Assembly (NCBI GenBank): GCA_964410945.1
Contig: CAYPJE010000010.1
Coordinates: forward strand, 1-64,000
DNA: 64,000 nt
DNA from: CAYPJE01 sp964410945
GTDB lineage: Bacteria; Fidelibacterota; Marinisomatia; Marinisomatales; TCS56
Reading direction: 5' to 3'
In this document: piece after piece, positions 34,835-49,800 of the stretch
How the letters are laid out: each line of letters begins with the position of its first letter
Position numbering within the stretch: the first letter of the stretch is position 1
Notes under the pieces: model-generated
Database searches by the model: none
What the model was told of the DNA's origin: nothing
What the model saw: the letters and a program-made list of their open reading frames with translations, nothing else
Made by a program: the position numbers and the translations under genes

Positions 34835-37800
34835 ATGAAGACCTTATCAGCTAATACTAAACCAAATTCACCTCAACTTTATCTGCTACTATTGTTTATG
34901 CTGTGCATGTCAGTAGTATGGGGGCAATTACCTAACGAAATAATTGATAAAACTTTCGATAGCGATGGACTGGTGACGACCAATATCACCAGTGGTTTCG
35001 ATGATGTAGGTTATGCCTCGGTTATACAGACTGACGGTAAAATAGTCGTGGCTGGCAAATCAAATTCTGGTTCAGGTAATAAATTTGCTGTGGCGAGGTA
35101 TAATGAGAATGGCAGTCTTGACAACACATTTGGGACCAGCGGTTATGTAACCACTAGTGTTAGTAGCGTTGGCGATGAAGCCTGGGCTGTTGCCCTCCAA
35201 TCCGATGGTAAAATTGTTGTTGCCGGTTATTCGGTATATGCTACTTGGTGTGAATATGGTGTAGTACGTTATAACAGTGATGGTTCACTTGATACAAGTT
35301 TTGATTCTGATGGTATTGTTACTACATCTGTTAATGTTGGAACTGGTTGGGGTTATATTTATGCAATCGCTATTCAGGAAGATGGAAAGATAATTATTGC
35401 TGGTTCAAGTCCTGCCGCAAATAACCAGGAGGATATTACCCTGGTTCGCTATAATACAAACGGTAGTCTTGATACAACCGGTTTCACACCCGATGGAATA
35501 GTTACCGCCAGCATTACCGGGGGAGAAGTTGCCCAGGGAATTGCTGTTCAGGAAGATGGCAAAATTGTGGTTGGTGGCTACAGCAGTACCGATAAAGAAT
35601 TTTTGGTTTTGCGGTTTAACAGCGACGGTTCACCTGATACCGGTTTTGGCAGCAATGGGATTTTTGAAACCAGCTTCGGTTATGGTCTTGTGTATGCAAA
35701 TTCATTGGATTTACAGGAAGATGAAAAAATCATTCTGGTTGGTAGTGTTTATAATGGCACGGACATGGATTGTGCCACGATGCGGTTTACAACAGCCGGG
35801 GCGCTGGATAATACTTTTGACAGCGACGGGCTGGCCACCGTCAATTTCAATAATGGTAGTGATTATGGTGAAGGTGTGGCTGTTCAGGGTGATGGCAAAA
35901 TCGTTGTTGCCAGCTCAGCAAACAATGGCTCGGCATATAAATTTGGAATTGTCCGCTATCTAACCGATGGCAGCCTTGACCAGGGTTTTGGGGATTATGG
36001 CAAGAAAATGATCAGCTTCGGGACCTACTCCTACGAGGATTGGCCCCACGATGTCAGTTTACAGGATGATGGTAAAATTGTGGTGGTGGGTCACAGCACC
36101 AACGGTACCGACGATGACTTTTCGCTGGTACGCCTAAGTGGTGCAACGCAAATATTACCGAATAATAATAATCAATATACGGATAATATTTCCGGAATTC
36201 CCCTTAGCACATATGATGCCGACATGCGCCATCAATCACTCTACTCAGCTTCGGAATTATCCGATGTGGGTATACCAGCAAATTCAACAATTACCGCAGT
36301 TGAAATTATACCTTCCGCTGTTCCCTCAATTACCCTGAATAATTTCAGGGTAGGAACCGGGTTTACAGCCAACACCTCCTTCAGTGACTGGGAGTCGCCG
36401 GCGATTAGTTTCGGTCCTACCAGCCTGGCCCCATCTGAATTCACCAGTATGGAGTGGTACCAAATTGACGTTGATGATATCACATGGAATGGAACCGACA
36501 ACCTGGTTCTGGAAATCAGTCACGATAATAGTGATAATGATTATTCCAGTAACGGCGGTGTTTACCTGCGGGAAACAGGAATTAATAATCGTGCTATTCA
36601 CACCGCAACGGATTACGGTGTATATCCGTTTGATGGAAACGGTTATTCAACTGATCAAAATGTTGTTGCCCTGCGCCTGCTATATGAAGTAGCAGCCGTT
36701 TTACCAGCCTCCAACATGGTTTTAACGGCCGGTGATGCTGAAATTGATCTGAGCTGGACCGCCTCCGGTGATGGCGACCTGTCGGAATATATTGTTTTCA
36801 GAGGTACAACCTCGAATAACCTGGTGCGGATCGATTCGGTCAATTCCGGCACAACAAGCTATACTGATGATGGTTTAGTTAATGGTACCACCTACTACTA
36901 CGGCGTCAAAGCCAAAAACAGCGATGCGGAACTGAGTGAATTCACCAATATTGAAAATACCATGCCGGAATATTCCGGCCCTGTTAATATCACCGTTGCC
37001 AACAGCGATACCCGCGCTGCCCTGAACTGGGAAGCCCCCGGCGGAACCATCGCCGCCTATTTCATCTATCGCGGTACATCCGCTGATCCTACCGCTGAAC
37101 TGGACAGTCTCGGCTCCGGGACAACCTATTATTTTGACGAAGGACTGACTAACGGCACAGCTTATTTCTATCGTCTGAAAGCCAAATTCAGTGATGGCAG
37201 CTTCAGCAGCTATTCGGAGAATTATGTCGTCACACCCAATGAATATGCCATGAACGTCGATGGCAATATCACTGACTGGGCCAATATCCGCCAGATCCAT
37301 AATGATCCGGTGGGTGATGTGGGTTCCGCTGATATTGATTCACTGAAACTAAATGCCGATGGTTTTTATTTATATGGAGCTTTAGTTACTGCATCTGATT
37401 TGGGTAACGACCTGGTTAGTATTTATTTTGATACCGATTTCAATGCCACCACCAGTGAGCAGGAGAGTGATCTTGGTGCCGATTACAAACTGACAATTTC
37501 ACCTTGGGGTACCAATGAGTTTCTATTCAGGAATCAATTCAATAATTGGGAAAGCGATCCCGATGCCGACTTTAATATTATCAGTGCAAATGGCAATCAA
37601 TTCCATGAATTCAGCATTCACCTTGACAATCTGGATGGCCCCGACTCATTAAGATTTTATCTCAGTTCCAATTCTAACGATAAGGCGCCGGATGCCGGCA
37701 ACCGGGCCTATATTCTTGACCCGAACGATGCCCCCCGCAATTTTTTTGTTGGTACTGGCGATACCAAAGCCAACCTGAACTGGAAAGCGGATAACTCATC

Positions 37801-40800
37801 CGGTTATTCCAAATACTATGTCTATCGTGGTACTTCGACTGACCCAACTACGGCGATTGCAACAATCACGGGCGGGAACCCGCTCACTTCACATTATATG
37901 GATTCCGGTCTGACCAACGGCACCACCTATTACTACCGCATCCGGGGACAGTATGCCGATAATTCCTACAGTGATTACACAGAGAGCATTGCGATTACTC
38001 CGGGCATGTACGTGGTAAATGTCGATGGAAATATCAACGACTGGTCCAGTATCCGCCAGTTATATAATGATACCAATAATGATGTGGGCAGTGCCGACAT
38101 TGATTCGGTAAAACTATACGCCGATGATGAAACTCTCTATGGAACGGTTGTAACCACATCCAGTCTGGATTGGGATGAAGTCCAGTTGTTCATTGACAGC
38201 GACTTCAACGCCGGTACCGGTGAAAGCAATAATAATCTGGGGGCCGATTACCAGTTAAAGCTTAGTCCAAACAGCAGCGATATATTCAGGAACTACAATG
38301 GGAGCTGGCAGGATAACTGGGATTCTGATTTTACAGTGGTCCATGCCAATAACAACCAGTTCCACGAATTCAAGATCAGCCTGGATTACATTGGTGATCC
38401 TGATTCGTTAAGACTGTACTATCGATCAAATTCTGATGATAAGGCTCCCGAGGATGACTATTACCTGGTGGTCAACACTGCCCAGGTAGCCCTGGATCCC
38501 CCCGGCGGCCTCACGGCCCTGGCGGACAGTGCCCAGGTCACCCTGCGCTGGAATGCCCTGGCACCAGCCAACCTGCATAAATATTATGTTTACCGCGACA
38601 TGGCCTCACCGGCCGTGACCCTGGTGGACAGCCTGGTGGCTGCTTCGCCACCGGATACCTTCCTGGTGGATGATGGACTGACCAATGATCAGACCTATTT
38701 CTATGCTGTTTCCGCCGTGGACAGCACCGGCCGCGAAAGTGAGAAGTCAGCTGAAATCATGTCCACCCCCAACCGCTATCACCAACAGGTGGTGGAATTA
38801 TTACACACTAATACTTCCTATTCACCGACCGAAGACAGCGGTTATCCGTTTAACACGGTTTACTCGGATGTGAAACATCAATCGCTTTACCTGGCCCAGG
38901 ACTTCACCGAAGCCGGTATTCCGAACGGTGCCTGGTTGTCTTCGATAGATATAAAACCATCAGCGGTAAACTATGAAATACAGGATTTCCGTCTGGCCCT
39001 TGGGGCGACTAACAATACTACAATCAATACTTTTACGGATCTTGAGGATTCAGTGGTCCATGGTCCCCTGACCTACAACCAGTCGGAATTCACTGACAAC
39101 ACCTGGAAACGATTCAGTATCGACCCCTATTACTGGAATGGTACCTCCAACCTGATCCTGGAAGCCAGTGTTGACCGGGATAACTGGGGCGGTAATGGAG
39201 GTGTACATATCCGCCAGGTCGATGGCACCCGCGGTTACCGGGGTGGCAGTGATGGTGCTTCATATCCTTTTGGAAATATGGGTTGGACGGCACCGGAAGA
39301 TAGAGTTTTGGCTCTGCAGGTGGTTTATTCCACCGTGGAACCGGTGGGTAATTTCCAGGCCGTTGCCTCTCATCAGAGCCTTGATCTGAGCTGGAATGCT
39401 CCGGCCAATGGCTCAGTGCAGCAGTACATTGTTTACAGTGGAGCATCAGTCAGTTCAATGGATATTGTGGGCACCACATCCGCCACTTCCTACACTGTTG
39501 ATAACCTGACCAACGGCAATACCTATTACGTCGGTGTCCAGGTCTTATCAACGGGTGACGAATATAGTGGTATCGTCTCCGACCAGGCCATGCCCGAATG
39601 GATTGGTCCCCGCTGGTATGTGAACCAGGCTTATGGCGGTCCCCTGTATGAGGGCAGTCCCGACGCTCCCTATACCCAGATCCAGGACGCCATCGATGTG
39701 GCCCCCGCCGGTGATACTGTTTATGTATTACCAGGCCGCTATAACAGCAGTGATGACCAGTACCTGCGGTTTGTGGCCGATGATGGATTCTCGGCCAAGA
39801 ATCTGGTGCTTATGTCCCGTGGCGGACCTGATTCGACTGTGATTGATGGTGAATATAATGGCACCAGTGGGAAGCGCTTGTTTGATTTTAATACTAGTAC
39901 TGATTCGACCTCCCAAGTCATTGGTTTCAAAATTGTCAATGGTGGTTCCAGCGAATATGCCGGAGCGGCGGTACAGATAACCGGGAATTCCCAGGTTGTT
40001 TTCAAAAATTGTGTAATTGATTCCAGCAGTTCGGTCAGTGGACCAGCCATCTTTCTGGAGAACAACTCCAAGGCCTGGTTCCGGGACTGTGTGATGCGGA
40101 ATAATGAGCGCACCCATAATGAACATGTCGGTGGTGGCGTTTTCGCGTTGCATGATAATGACGGTGGTGACGGATGTTATCTATATCTTGACCGTTGCCA
40201 GTTGGTAAATAATGCCATTACCTCTACCGGCCAAGGTGCTCAGGGAGGCGCGGTTTATGTTGGTAACAGCACCAACAATTCCAACTATCTGGAGGCGGTC
40301 AATACCGTTTTTGCCGGAAACTCAGCCAACAGCAACTGGAATGACGCCAGCGGATCGGCTATCTACAGCACCAATGGAAATTTATCCCTGATCAATTGTA
40401 CGGTGACGGACAATAGTGGTGATAATAGCGCCATAGGCATTGAAGGTGGTGACTTGACGGTATTCAACACTATTATCTGGGGTAATACACCGGACATGAA
40501 TCAGCTTGAGATCTGGGGTCCGGTGAGTGATGCCGTATCCTACTCGATTATCGAGAATGGTGATCCTGACAGCTATGAGGGTGGCGTACTGAATGCCGAT
40601 CCGGAATTTGCCGACTATTCCCTCCATGACCGCAGCCCGGCCATCGGTGCCGGCCGTACCACAGGTTATGATGCTAACATCCAGGTTATCAATGCCCCGG
40701 TCATTGATATAGAAGGCACCGTGCGGCCCAATCCCGGCGGCAGCAATCCTGATATGGGCGCTTACGAAAACGCACTTGCCATTACCCCTTATCCGTCCCC

Positions 40801-43800
40801 GCCCAATAATCTGGCCTCCGAACCGCAGCATCAGGCGGTAGGTCTGACCTGGAGTCCTTCCGATTCCATGGATGTGGTGAAATACTATGTCTACCAAAGT
40901 ACCGATTCCGCCAGTTGGACCGCTGTGGATACGGCAGTTGGCTATGATCCTGCCGGAACCGTGATTTCCGGACTGACCAACAACCAGGCTTACTGGTTTG
41001 CTGTTACTTCTGTGGACGGTGATGATTACGAGAGTTCCAGGGCTTATACCCAGCAGGTAATGCCCGAGTATCAGGGTCCGGTGTGGTATGTAAATGTCTA
41101 TTCGACCGGCCCCGTCTTCGAAGGCAGTCCCGATGCCCCGTTCGATAATATTCAGGATGCCATAGATGCTTCCAATTCCGGTACCGATACGGTGATGGTT
41201 CTGCCGATCTATGAGGATGTGACTTACGAACGCAGCGGTAACTGGGAACTTGATCCCGGCGGCCGCAATATTGTTATTACCTCTTCTGAGGGCGCCGATT
41301 CAACGGTGCTGCTGACTGACAATAATCACCGGCATTTCTGGATTCATAATAACGAGTCCAACAGTTTGATCATAAACGGGTTTACCTTTAAAAACAGCGC
41401 TAATGACTATGATTCCCCTGGTATCGAAATGGGTGGATCGGTCTATATCGATGGTGCTTCGCCGGTTTTCACCAATTGTGTTTTCGGGTTCAATACCGCT
41501 CTCAGGGGTGGTGCCGTCTATATCGGCTGGTATGGTGCTCCCCAGTTCCATTCCTGCAAATTCCTGTATAACCACGCCTACAACACCAACCAGGGGTATG
41601 AAGGTGGATCGGCCGGCGGTGGTGCGGTCTTCCTGTCAAACATAGACAATCTATCCGGCCCGGTTGTTATTTTCAACCGCTGCCTGTTTAACGGCAACAC
41701 GGCCGAGGGCTATTCACAGGCCGCCGGAGGAGCCGTGAACCTGAATGCCCGTGCATCATTCATTAACAACCTGATCGTTAATAATAAAACCCGCAGTGGT
41801 ATAACCGGCAGTTGGGCTGACAGTTACGGTGGTGGATTATACATCAGAGTTGATATTGACAATAATAATGCCGGGGAAGTCAAAATTATCAACACGACCA
41901 TTGCCAATGATTCTTGTTTTGCTCCCAATGGTGGAAATACACATGGAGGCGGAATCTATATGGATGGCTGGCCCACGCAGATCGTTACCATGTTCAACTC
42001 GATTCTGTGGGGGAACCATAGTGATGACGACTATTCCAGGAATATTGAAGATGGGGGCGGTAGTATTACTGCCAACTATAATTTAGTTGAAAATGGTGCA
42101 CAGTTCAGCTGGTTTAATTCCGCCTGGCCCCAGGGTAACCTGTCCGAAGATCCGGTCTTTACCGATCCGGGAAATGGGGACTATACACTTGATGACCATA
42201 GCGGTGCCATTGGCGCCGGTGTATGGAATTATGATGGTTCCGATGCACCGACGGTGGACATCACCCAGGCAACCCGGGTTAACGTCAATCCCGACCTTGG
42301 TCCCTATGAAAATCCGTTGGAAGAATCACCCTATCCGCGGGTAGTTACCAACTTCTACGCCGAAGGCCAATCCTACGGTGCTTACCTGGATTGGGATGCC
42401 AATCCCTCTGAAGACGATTTAGCCTATTACGCCATTTACCAGGGAACCCAGCCTGGTTTTTCCGTCGTCCCCGGTGATTCGGCAGGTAGGGTTGATTATC
42501 ATTCTTCCCAGGATGGGAATACGGTCCAGTTTACGATCGAGGATGGATTGTTGAACGGTGTGGATTATTATTTCGTGGTGATAGCTGTAAATAACAGTGG
42601 CTACCGCAGCCTGGTATCCGCAGAAGTCATGGCCATGCCTGAATATATGGAAACAGTCTGGTTCGTTGACGTGAATAACGATTCCACCGTTTTCGATGGC
42701 AGTCCCGAAAGCCCGTTCCCGTACCTGCTGGTGGCCTTTGATAAGGGTCAGAACGGCGACACGATCATGGTCGCGCCCGGTGAATACAGCGGGAGCAATA
42801 ACCGTGGAATTAATCTGTGGGATTACTGGAATGACAAGAGCACCAGGGAGCTGACACTCCTTGGTGAAAAAGGCCCTGACTCCACGGTCTTTGTGCTGAG
42901 TGGCGTTGGCGGCAATAATTATTTCATGGATATCAGAAATCTGACCGGCGATCCGACGATCCATCTGGAAGGCTTGACCATCAGGGACGCTGTCAATTAT
43001 GATGGTGGCGCTGTATCCCTGCGCGATGGCAGTCTGACAATTACCGACTGTGTATTCGATAACAATGCCACTAAAACCATCACAGCATCAGGTGGTGGAG
43101 CGCTCTGGCTTTGGCAGAATGCCAACGTTGATATTGATCGTTCCCTGTTTAAAAATAATTCTACGTCCGGTCGCGGTGGAGCCATCAATCTGGATAACAT
43201 GGATTTCAACTTAACCATCAGTAACAGTATCTTCTATCAGAATGATGCTGATGACGGTGGTGGCGCCATATTTATTTCCCAGAATAATGCCTACACCCAG
43301 ATCGTACACTGTACCTTTACGGAAAACCATTCCAATAATCCTGGTTGGGCGGGAGCAGTGCATTCCGCCGGACCACCCCACGCCAGCGTGATTAACTCTG
43401 TTTTCTGGGATAATACTTCCGGTACCGATCCAGGCGACCTGACCGGCAGCTTTAACACCGTTGATCATAATGTTCTGGAAAATTCCGCCGGCTGGCCCGG
43501 TGAGAACTATACCTTTGATCCCATGCTCGCCGATGCGGCCGGGGGGGATTTCAGTCTGTCTGAGTTTTCACCGGCGATCGGTATGGGATTAACCGAATAC
43601 TATGATTATTTCACCGGTAACGTCAATCAGCCGGTCCCGGATTATGATTATCTGGGTGAAGTACGGCCCGATCCCGGTGCCACCAGCCCCGATCTGGGGG
43701 CCATTGAGCACTGGCGCAGCGAGAACCGTAAGTGGGTCTGGCTGGTACAGGCCGATGGTACCGATGAAGGCATGGGTCCGTTCAAGACCATCCAGTACGC

Positions 43801-46800
43801 CATCGATCAGTCCGCACCATTCGATACGGTCCAGGTGGCGGCCGGTACCTACAGCGGTACCGGTAATGTTAACCTGAATTTTTGGGATACATTCATGACC
43901 GATAATAAACCGGTGATGATTCGTACCGCATCCGGTCCGGAGGTCACGGTTATCGAACTGACTGAGGGCGAACGACTATTTGATCTGGATGGTGTCATGC
44001 TGGATACGGTGATTGTCAGCGGTTTAACGATCCGTGGCGGCAATCTGAGTGCCGGTGACGGTGGTGCCATCAGACTGGTTAATTCAGCCCTTAACTTTGC
44101 CAACCTGCGTCTGACAGGCAACAATGCCTCCGGTATGGGTGGTGCAATTCATACCAGTAATTCCTATGCCAGTTTCACCAATTGTGAGATATTTGGCAAC
44201 AGTGCCGCCAATGGCGGTGCTGCTTTCCTGACCGGCGGTATGGTCGGTTTTGATCACTGTACCTTCTACGGCAACCGTGCCGGCGATGATCTGGGTATTG
44301 TGGCCGATGGCGGTGAATTGACGGTAAGAAATTCGGTCCTGTGGAATAATACGATCTCCGAACAGGAAATCGTTGGTACTTCCACCGGTGAAGTCATTAC
44401 GGTTGAATACTGTGATGTAATGGGCGGTTTCGAAGATGGAACCAATATCATCAATTTCAGACCTGGATTCACCGATGCCCTGAACGGCGACTTTACGATC
44501 GAACCGTGGTCATTTATCCTGGGTGCTGCTGATACAGCCGAGGTGGATGTTTATGACATCGCCGGTAACCTGCGGCCCGATACTACCGGCGCCGACCTGG
44601 GTGCCCGCGAGTCGGAACAGAGCTGGGCCAACCCGCCGGATTATACCATACCCGTGTTCTGGTATGTCAGTTCCACCGGCAGCGATGATTACACCGGTGA
44701 CGGCACCCCGTTTGCCACGATCCAGCGGGCGGCTGACTATGCCCTTTACACTGACACGGTGTACGTTGGCAGTGGTACCTATACGGAAAATATTATTGTG
44801 GATGGCAAGCCACTGCATCTGATGGCTGAAACTGACGCTGGTCAGACCATTATCGATGGTGACGGCAACGGTTGTGTTATCGATATCACCAGCGGTGGAT
44901 TTGACTCATTCTACCTGGATGGATTCACAATCCGGAATGGTGTGGCCGAGAGCGGCGGCGGTGTCAGCCTGTTCAACACGAGTGCGAAAATCAATAATTG
45001 TGTGTTTACCGCCAATTCCGCCACGGATTACAGCGGCGGCGGACTGTGGGCCTATAAAAATGATTCCTCCCAGGTGTACACGCTTGATATTGTTAATTCC
45101 GATTTCAGCGGAAATACTGCGGCCAACAAAGGTGCCGGATTAAGAATTACCGATCTGCAGACCACGATGACCAATTGTACCATCAGCGGTAATTCCGCCA
45201 GCTATAACACTGGTATACATGTCAGTGGTTATCTGGCTACTCTTACGATGGAAGATTGCCGTGTACTTGACAACCAGGCGGCAACATACGGTGCCGGCGG
45301 TGGAATTTCCAATGGCAGCGCATCATTGACGCGGGTACTGTTTGCCGGTAATATTGCCAATACCAGCGATGCCGGCTGGAATTCCGGTGGTTTGTCGATC
45401 TGGGGTGGTGCCGATGTGGAAATAAACAACAGTACCTTTACCGATAACAGCGCCGACTTCGGCAGCGGACTGGCAGTTGGTGCCGGTGCTTCGGCTACGA
45501 TTAACCATAGTATTTTCTGGGGCAATACACCCGATCAATTAGCCCTGGATGTCTGGGAAGGTAATGGCGGTACGATCGATATATCCTGGTCTCTGGCAGA
45601 GGGTGGACAACCTGCCGTTACCGGAACCGGCGATGCCCTCAATACCCTGAACTGGGATGGTACCAACCGTACCGACGACCCGGCCTTCGGAATGGATTAT
45701 ACCCTGCTGGCCGGATCACCGGCCATCAATGGCGGTAATCCCGATTCCATTGACAGTGACGGAACCCGTCGTGACATGGGCTTCAAACCCTATCTGACCA
45801 CCCATTCCGGTCCGGTCTGGTATGTGGATGCCGCCTCCGGCAGTGATGTGGACGGCCAGGGCAGTGAAATGGCGCCGTTTGCCAGTGTTCAGGCCGGGGT
45901 GAATTTTGCCCCCGCCCACGACACGGTCAGCGTGGCCGCCGGTATCCATATCGGACAGGTCAAATTCTATGATACAGAAATCGTCCTGACTGGTGTTGGT
46001 GATGAAACAATCCTCGATGGTGCCGCAGCAGGCCCGGTAGTGCACATTACCGACGGATTCACAACCAGTACCGTTGTTAATGATCTGGTAGTAACCGGAG
46101 CCCCCGCCGACCAACCGGCTGTTAAAATTGATGACAGTGATCCGGAACTCAATAATATCTGGGTACGGGACAATGCCGGTGATGGTATCTATGTAACGGA
46201 TGGATCACCAACCCTGAATTATTGCCTTATTACCGATAATGCCGGCGACGGATTGGAAATTGATGCTAGTTCGGCCATTAATACCGTTGCCATGGTCAAT
46301 AATACTATTTCCGGTAACGATGGAACTGCGCTGAATAATGGCAGTGCTTCGGCTGGTATAACCCTTCGAAACAGCATAGTTTATGGCAATGGTACTGCGA
46401 GTAATGGCAGTATTAATGCCACTTATTCTGATATTGCCGGTATTGCCGGAACGGGTAACCTGGATGATGTTGATCCACTGTTTGTTGATCCTGCCAGTGT
46501 CGATTACAGCCTGCAGATCAACAGCCCCTGCATCGATGCCGGTGATCCTACCGATTCCGATGACCCGGATGGCACCCCCCGCGATATGGGCGCCCTGTTC
46601 TACTACCGTAGTTTTGCCGGTGGAACAACAGCCAATACTGGCACAACAGTTACTGTATCCACCGATACTACAGTTGTTGTAAATGATGACTGGGTGGTTC
46701 AAGAGAACGATACTCTGGTGATCGATCCCGGAGCAACAGTATTTTTAGAAGATAGCGTTTCGATCCGTATTGACGGTGCCCTGGTTGCTAATGGCAATCC

Positions 46801-49800
46801 TGGTGAACCGATCCAGTTCCGGACAATCAACGAAGGCGATTATTTCAACGGAATCATTCTCATGGGCGGACCGGCTACCCGCGCCGACGATCCGGTATAT
46901 TCCTATATGCTGATCACCGATGTGAATCCCGATTCGATACCGCTGACGGTCAATGGCAATGCCATCCTTGAGCATGTTACAATCGCCGGTAATGGCAACG
47001 CCACTTCGCTGACCACCGATGGTACGGTCAACCTGCGCTATTCCATTCTGGAAGGTGGTACGACCGGTGTCATTGTTAATGACAGTTCCTTCGTGGATAT
47101 CACCGAAGCGGATCATTTCGTCGATTTCGCCGGTGGTGATTATGCCCTCCTGCCGACCTCATCGGCGATTGACGTAGGTATAGATGAAGCACCGGGTGTT
47201 ATCGATCCTGATTTCACCTACTCCGATGCCGGTGCCTATTATCACGATCAATCGGCCTATCCGGTCTTTAATACAGAAGTAGTATACCCGGCCTTTGGCG
47301 AGACAGTCGATGTCAGTCCCGATACCAGTTCTGATGTTGGCGCAGGATTGGCCGTGGCGACCCGTTTTTACAATATGTACGGCAATGCTAAAACCAATGC
47401 TAATGCTGACTGGTCATCCACACTGGGCAGTTTTGCTCTTGGCAGTACTGATACGACCGACCTGGATGGTGTTTCACTGAATACATTTTATACATCCACC
47501 ATGGTTGATGATCAAAACACCTTTACTGTTTCTGTTGCGGGGGTTGATGGAACATCAGGCACTTTCAATGTCGTACCAGGTGCTCCGGATACCGTGTTGT
47601 TGGCTGGAACGGTAATAAGTGACACCAATATGGTCCAGCTGGATGAGCTGGTACTGGCTGTTGATGTGAAAGACCAGTTTGATAACCTGGTCAGTGACGG
47701 CGAGGCCGTTAACTGGACCATCGATCCGATCGTTGGTGACGGAACTGGATTTGTGTTGGGCAGTGCCACAACCACAACCACCGGTGGACTGGCTACGGTT
47801 ACGGTTACCACAGATCCGAACACTACGTTGGCGGTAGGTGACCGGATCAGGGTTCAGGCTGAATCCAACGGTGCCACCGTTTACCATTACGATATTACTA
47901 TTGTACCGGATGATATCTACAACCTCACCATGCCGGGTTCATTGACCGACGCGGTCATTGACCTGTCGGCTGACATTCACAGCATCGAAATTGCGGCCAC
48001 CATGATCGATACCTTTGATAATCCGCTGGAAAATGTAGCCGTTAACTGGGCGATCGTGGATGCCAATAATGTCGCTGGCTCCCTGACTGCTATTTCCACA
48101 CTTACCGATGCCAGTGGTGTGGCCAGTGTTACTTTGACCACCGGTACCGTAACAGACTATGAATATAAGGTGCTTGGTCTGGTACAGGAGGAAGCGTTAT
48201 TGGCGGCAATATCCGGTAACAACAAAGAAGCAGCCCTGCAGGCCAACGGTGTCATCCGGACGACTGATAAGAATGGTAATGTGATTGTTACTGATACACA
48301 GATACCGGTCATGGTCAATCCGATCACCGTCGCTAACTGGAGCCGGGTTGCCATCTTTGATTTGAATGATACCACCAATGTGATTCGTGTCGTTCCCGGT
48401 ATACCGGATGCGATTACCCACGCTTTGGCTACCGATACGGTAATGACCCAGCGTGAAATGCTGGAAATCAGTGTTGAGGTGTTTGATCAGTTCGGCAATC
48501 TGGTGGAAGACGGTTCTCTGGTTTCCTGGGAGCTTGATACCCTGATCGGTGCTGGAGATGGCTTTACATTCTCATCGGCCACATCGATGACCAGTGGTGG
48601 TGTGGCTACGGTTGTATTGAGTACGGCCCCCGCCAGTGGCTTGGAAGTCGGACAGGAATACAAGGTCATTGCCACCTGTGAAGGAATCGAAAACCGCAGC
48701 GGCCTGATTACGGTCGTGGTGGATGATCCCTACAGTCTGGCACTGGAGGATTACGAACGGACTATTGAGGCCGATTTCCCCAATATTCCATTACATATCA
48801 CGTTGCTGGATACATTCGATAATTTCCTCGACGGAATCCCGATTTACTGGTCGATCATCGAAGGTACCGGCGGTGTTTTTGCCAATGGCAAGGACATGGA
48901 TACCACTTATACGGGAACCGAGGCTACCGGCTGGGCCAGTGATACCCTGCATTTATCTAACCTGGCAGGCAGCGCTTACAAAGTGCGGGTGTGGACCGAC
49001 AACGTCGGAGGTTATTCACCAGCGAGTATTATTGATAATCGGGATTTGTCCCTCGAATATGTACCGGCCGAATTTGCGGATGGACGTGAAGTCCTGGCAC
49101 CGGATGCCGGAATGCCAGCCCTTAACCTGGCCCTGAGTTCGGTCTTCGATCTTGATGATACCACCGATGTTATTACGGTCCTTCCCGGGGCGCCAAACCT
49201 GATTACCTCCGCCGATCCCGACACGGTCTATGTTGTTCAAGGGCAAGTCGACACGATTACAGTTGATGTGTTTGATGCCTTTGGCAACGATGTTTCCGAC
49301 GGTAGTGCTGTGGCCTGGAACCCAACGGCTAACAGTGATTTCGCGGTGCTTAGCCAGGATAATTCGGTCAACACCGGTCAGGCCCAACTGATTGTTTCTG
49401 TCGGCAACGAGGCGGCCTGGTTATCCACGATTGATTTCAGTATCGAAGTACAATCGGTATTCGATGCCAACAGCGCCCAGAAATTGATCGTGTATGTGGT
49501 GGAAGACGTCATTCCGCCGGCACCGGTAACGGCTGCGGCAATCTCACCGGCTGTCTGGACACCGGTCAATGATTTTGACCTGAGTTGGACAAACCCGGCC
49601 GAACATTCCGGTGTAGCTGGTGTTTATTATCAGATCGATGATAATGCCGCTGCCTATGTGGCCGGTGATGATATTGCCGAACTGGTGGATGTGGCCATTA
49701 ATGTCAACGGAAAGTCGACCCTAAAGGTCTGGCTGGAGGATAAGGCCGGCAACAGTGATTCCGATAATGCGGTGGAACTCACGGCCAAATGGGATAATGT

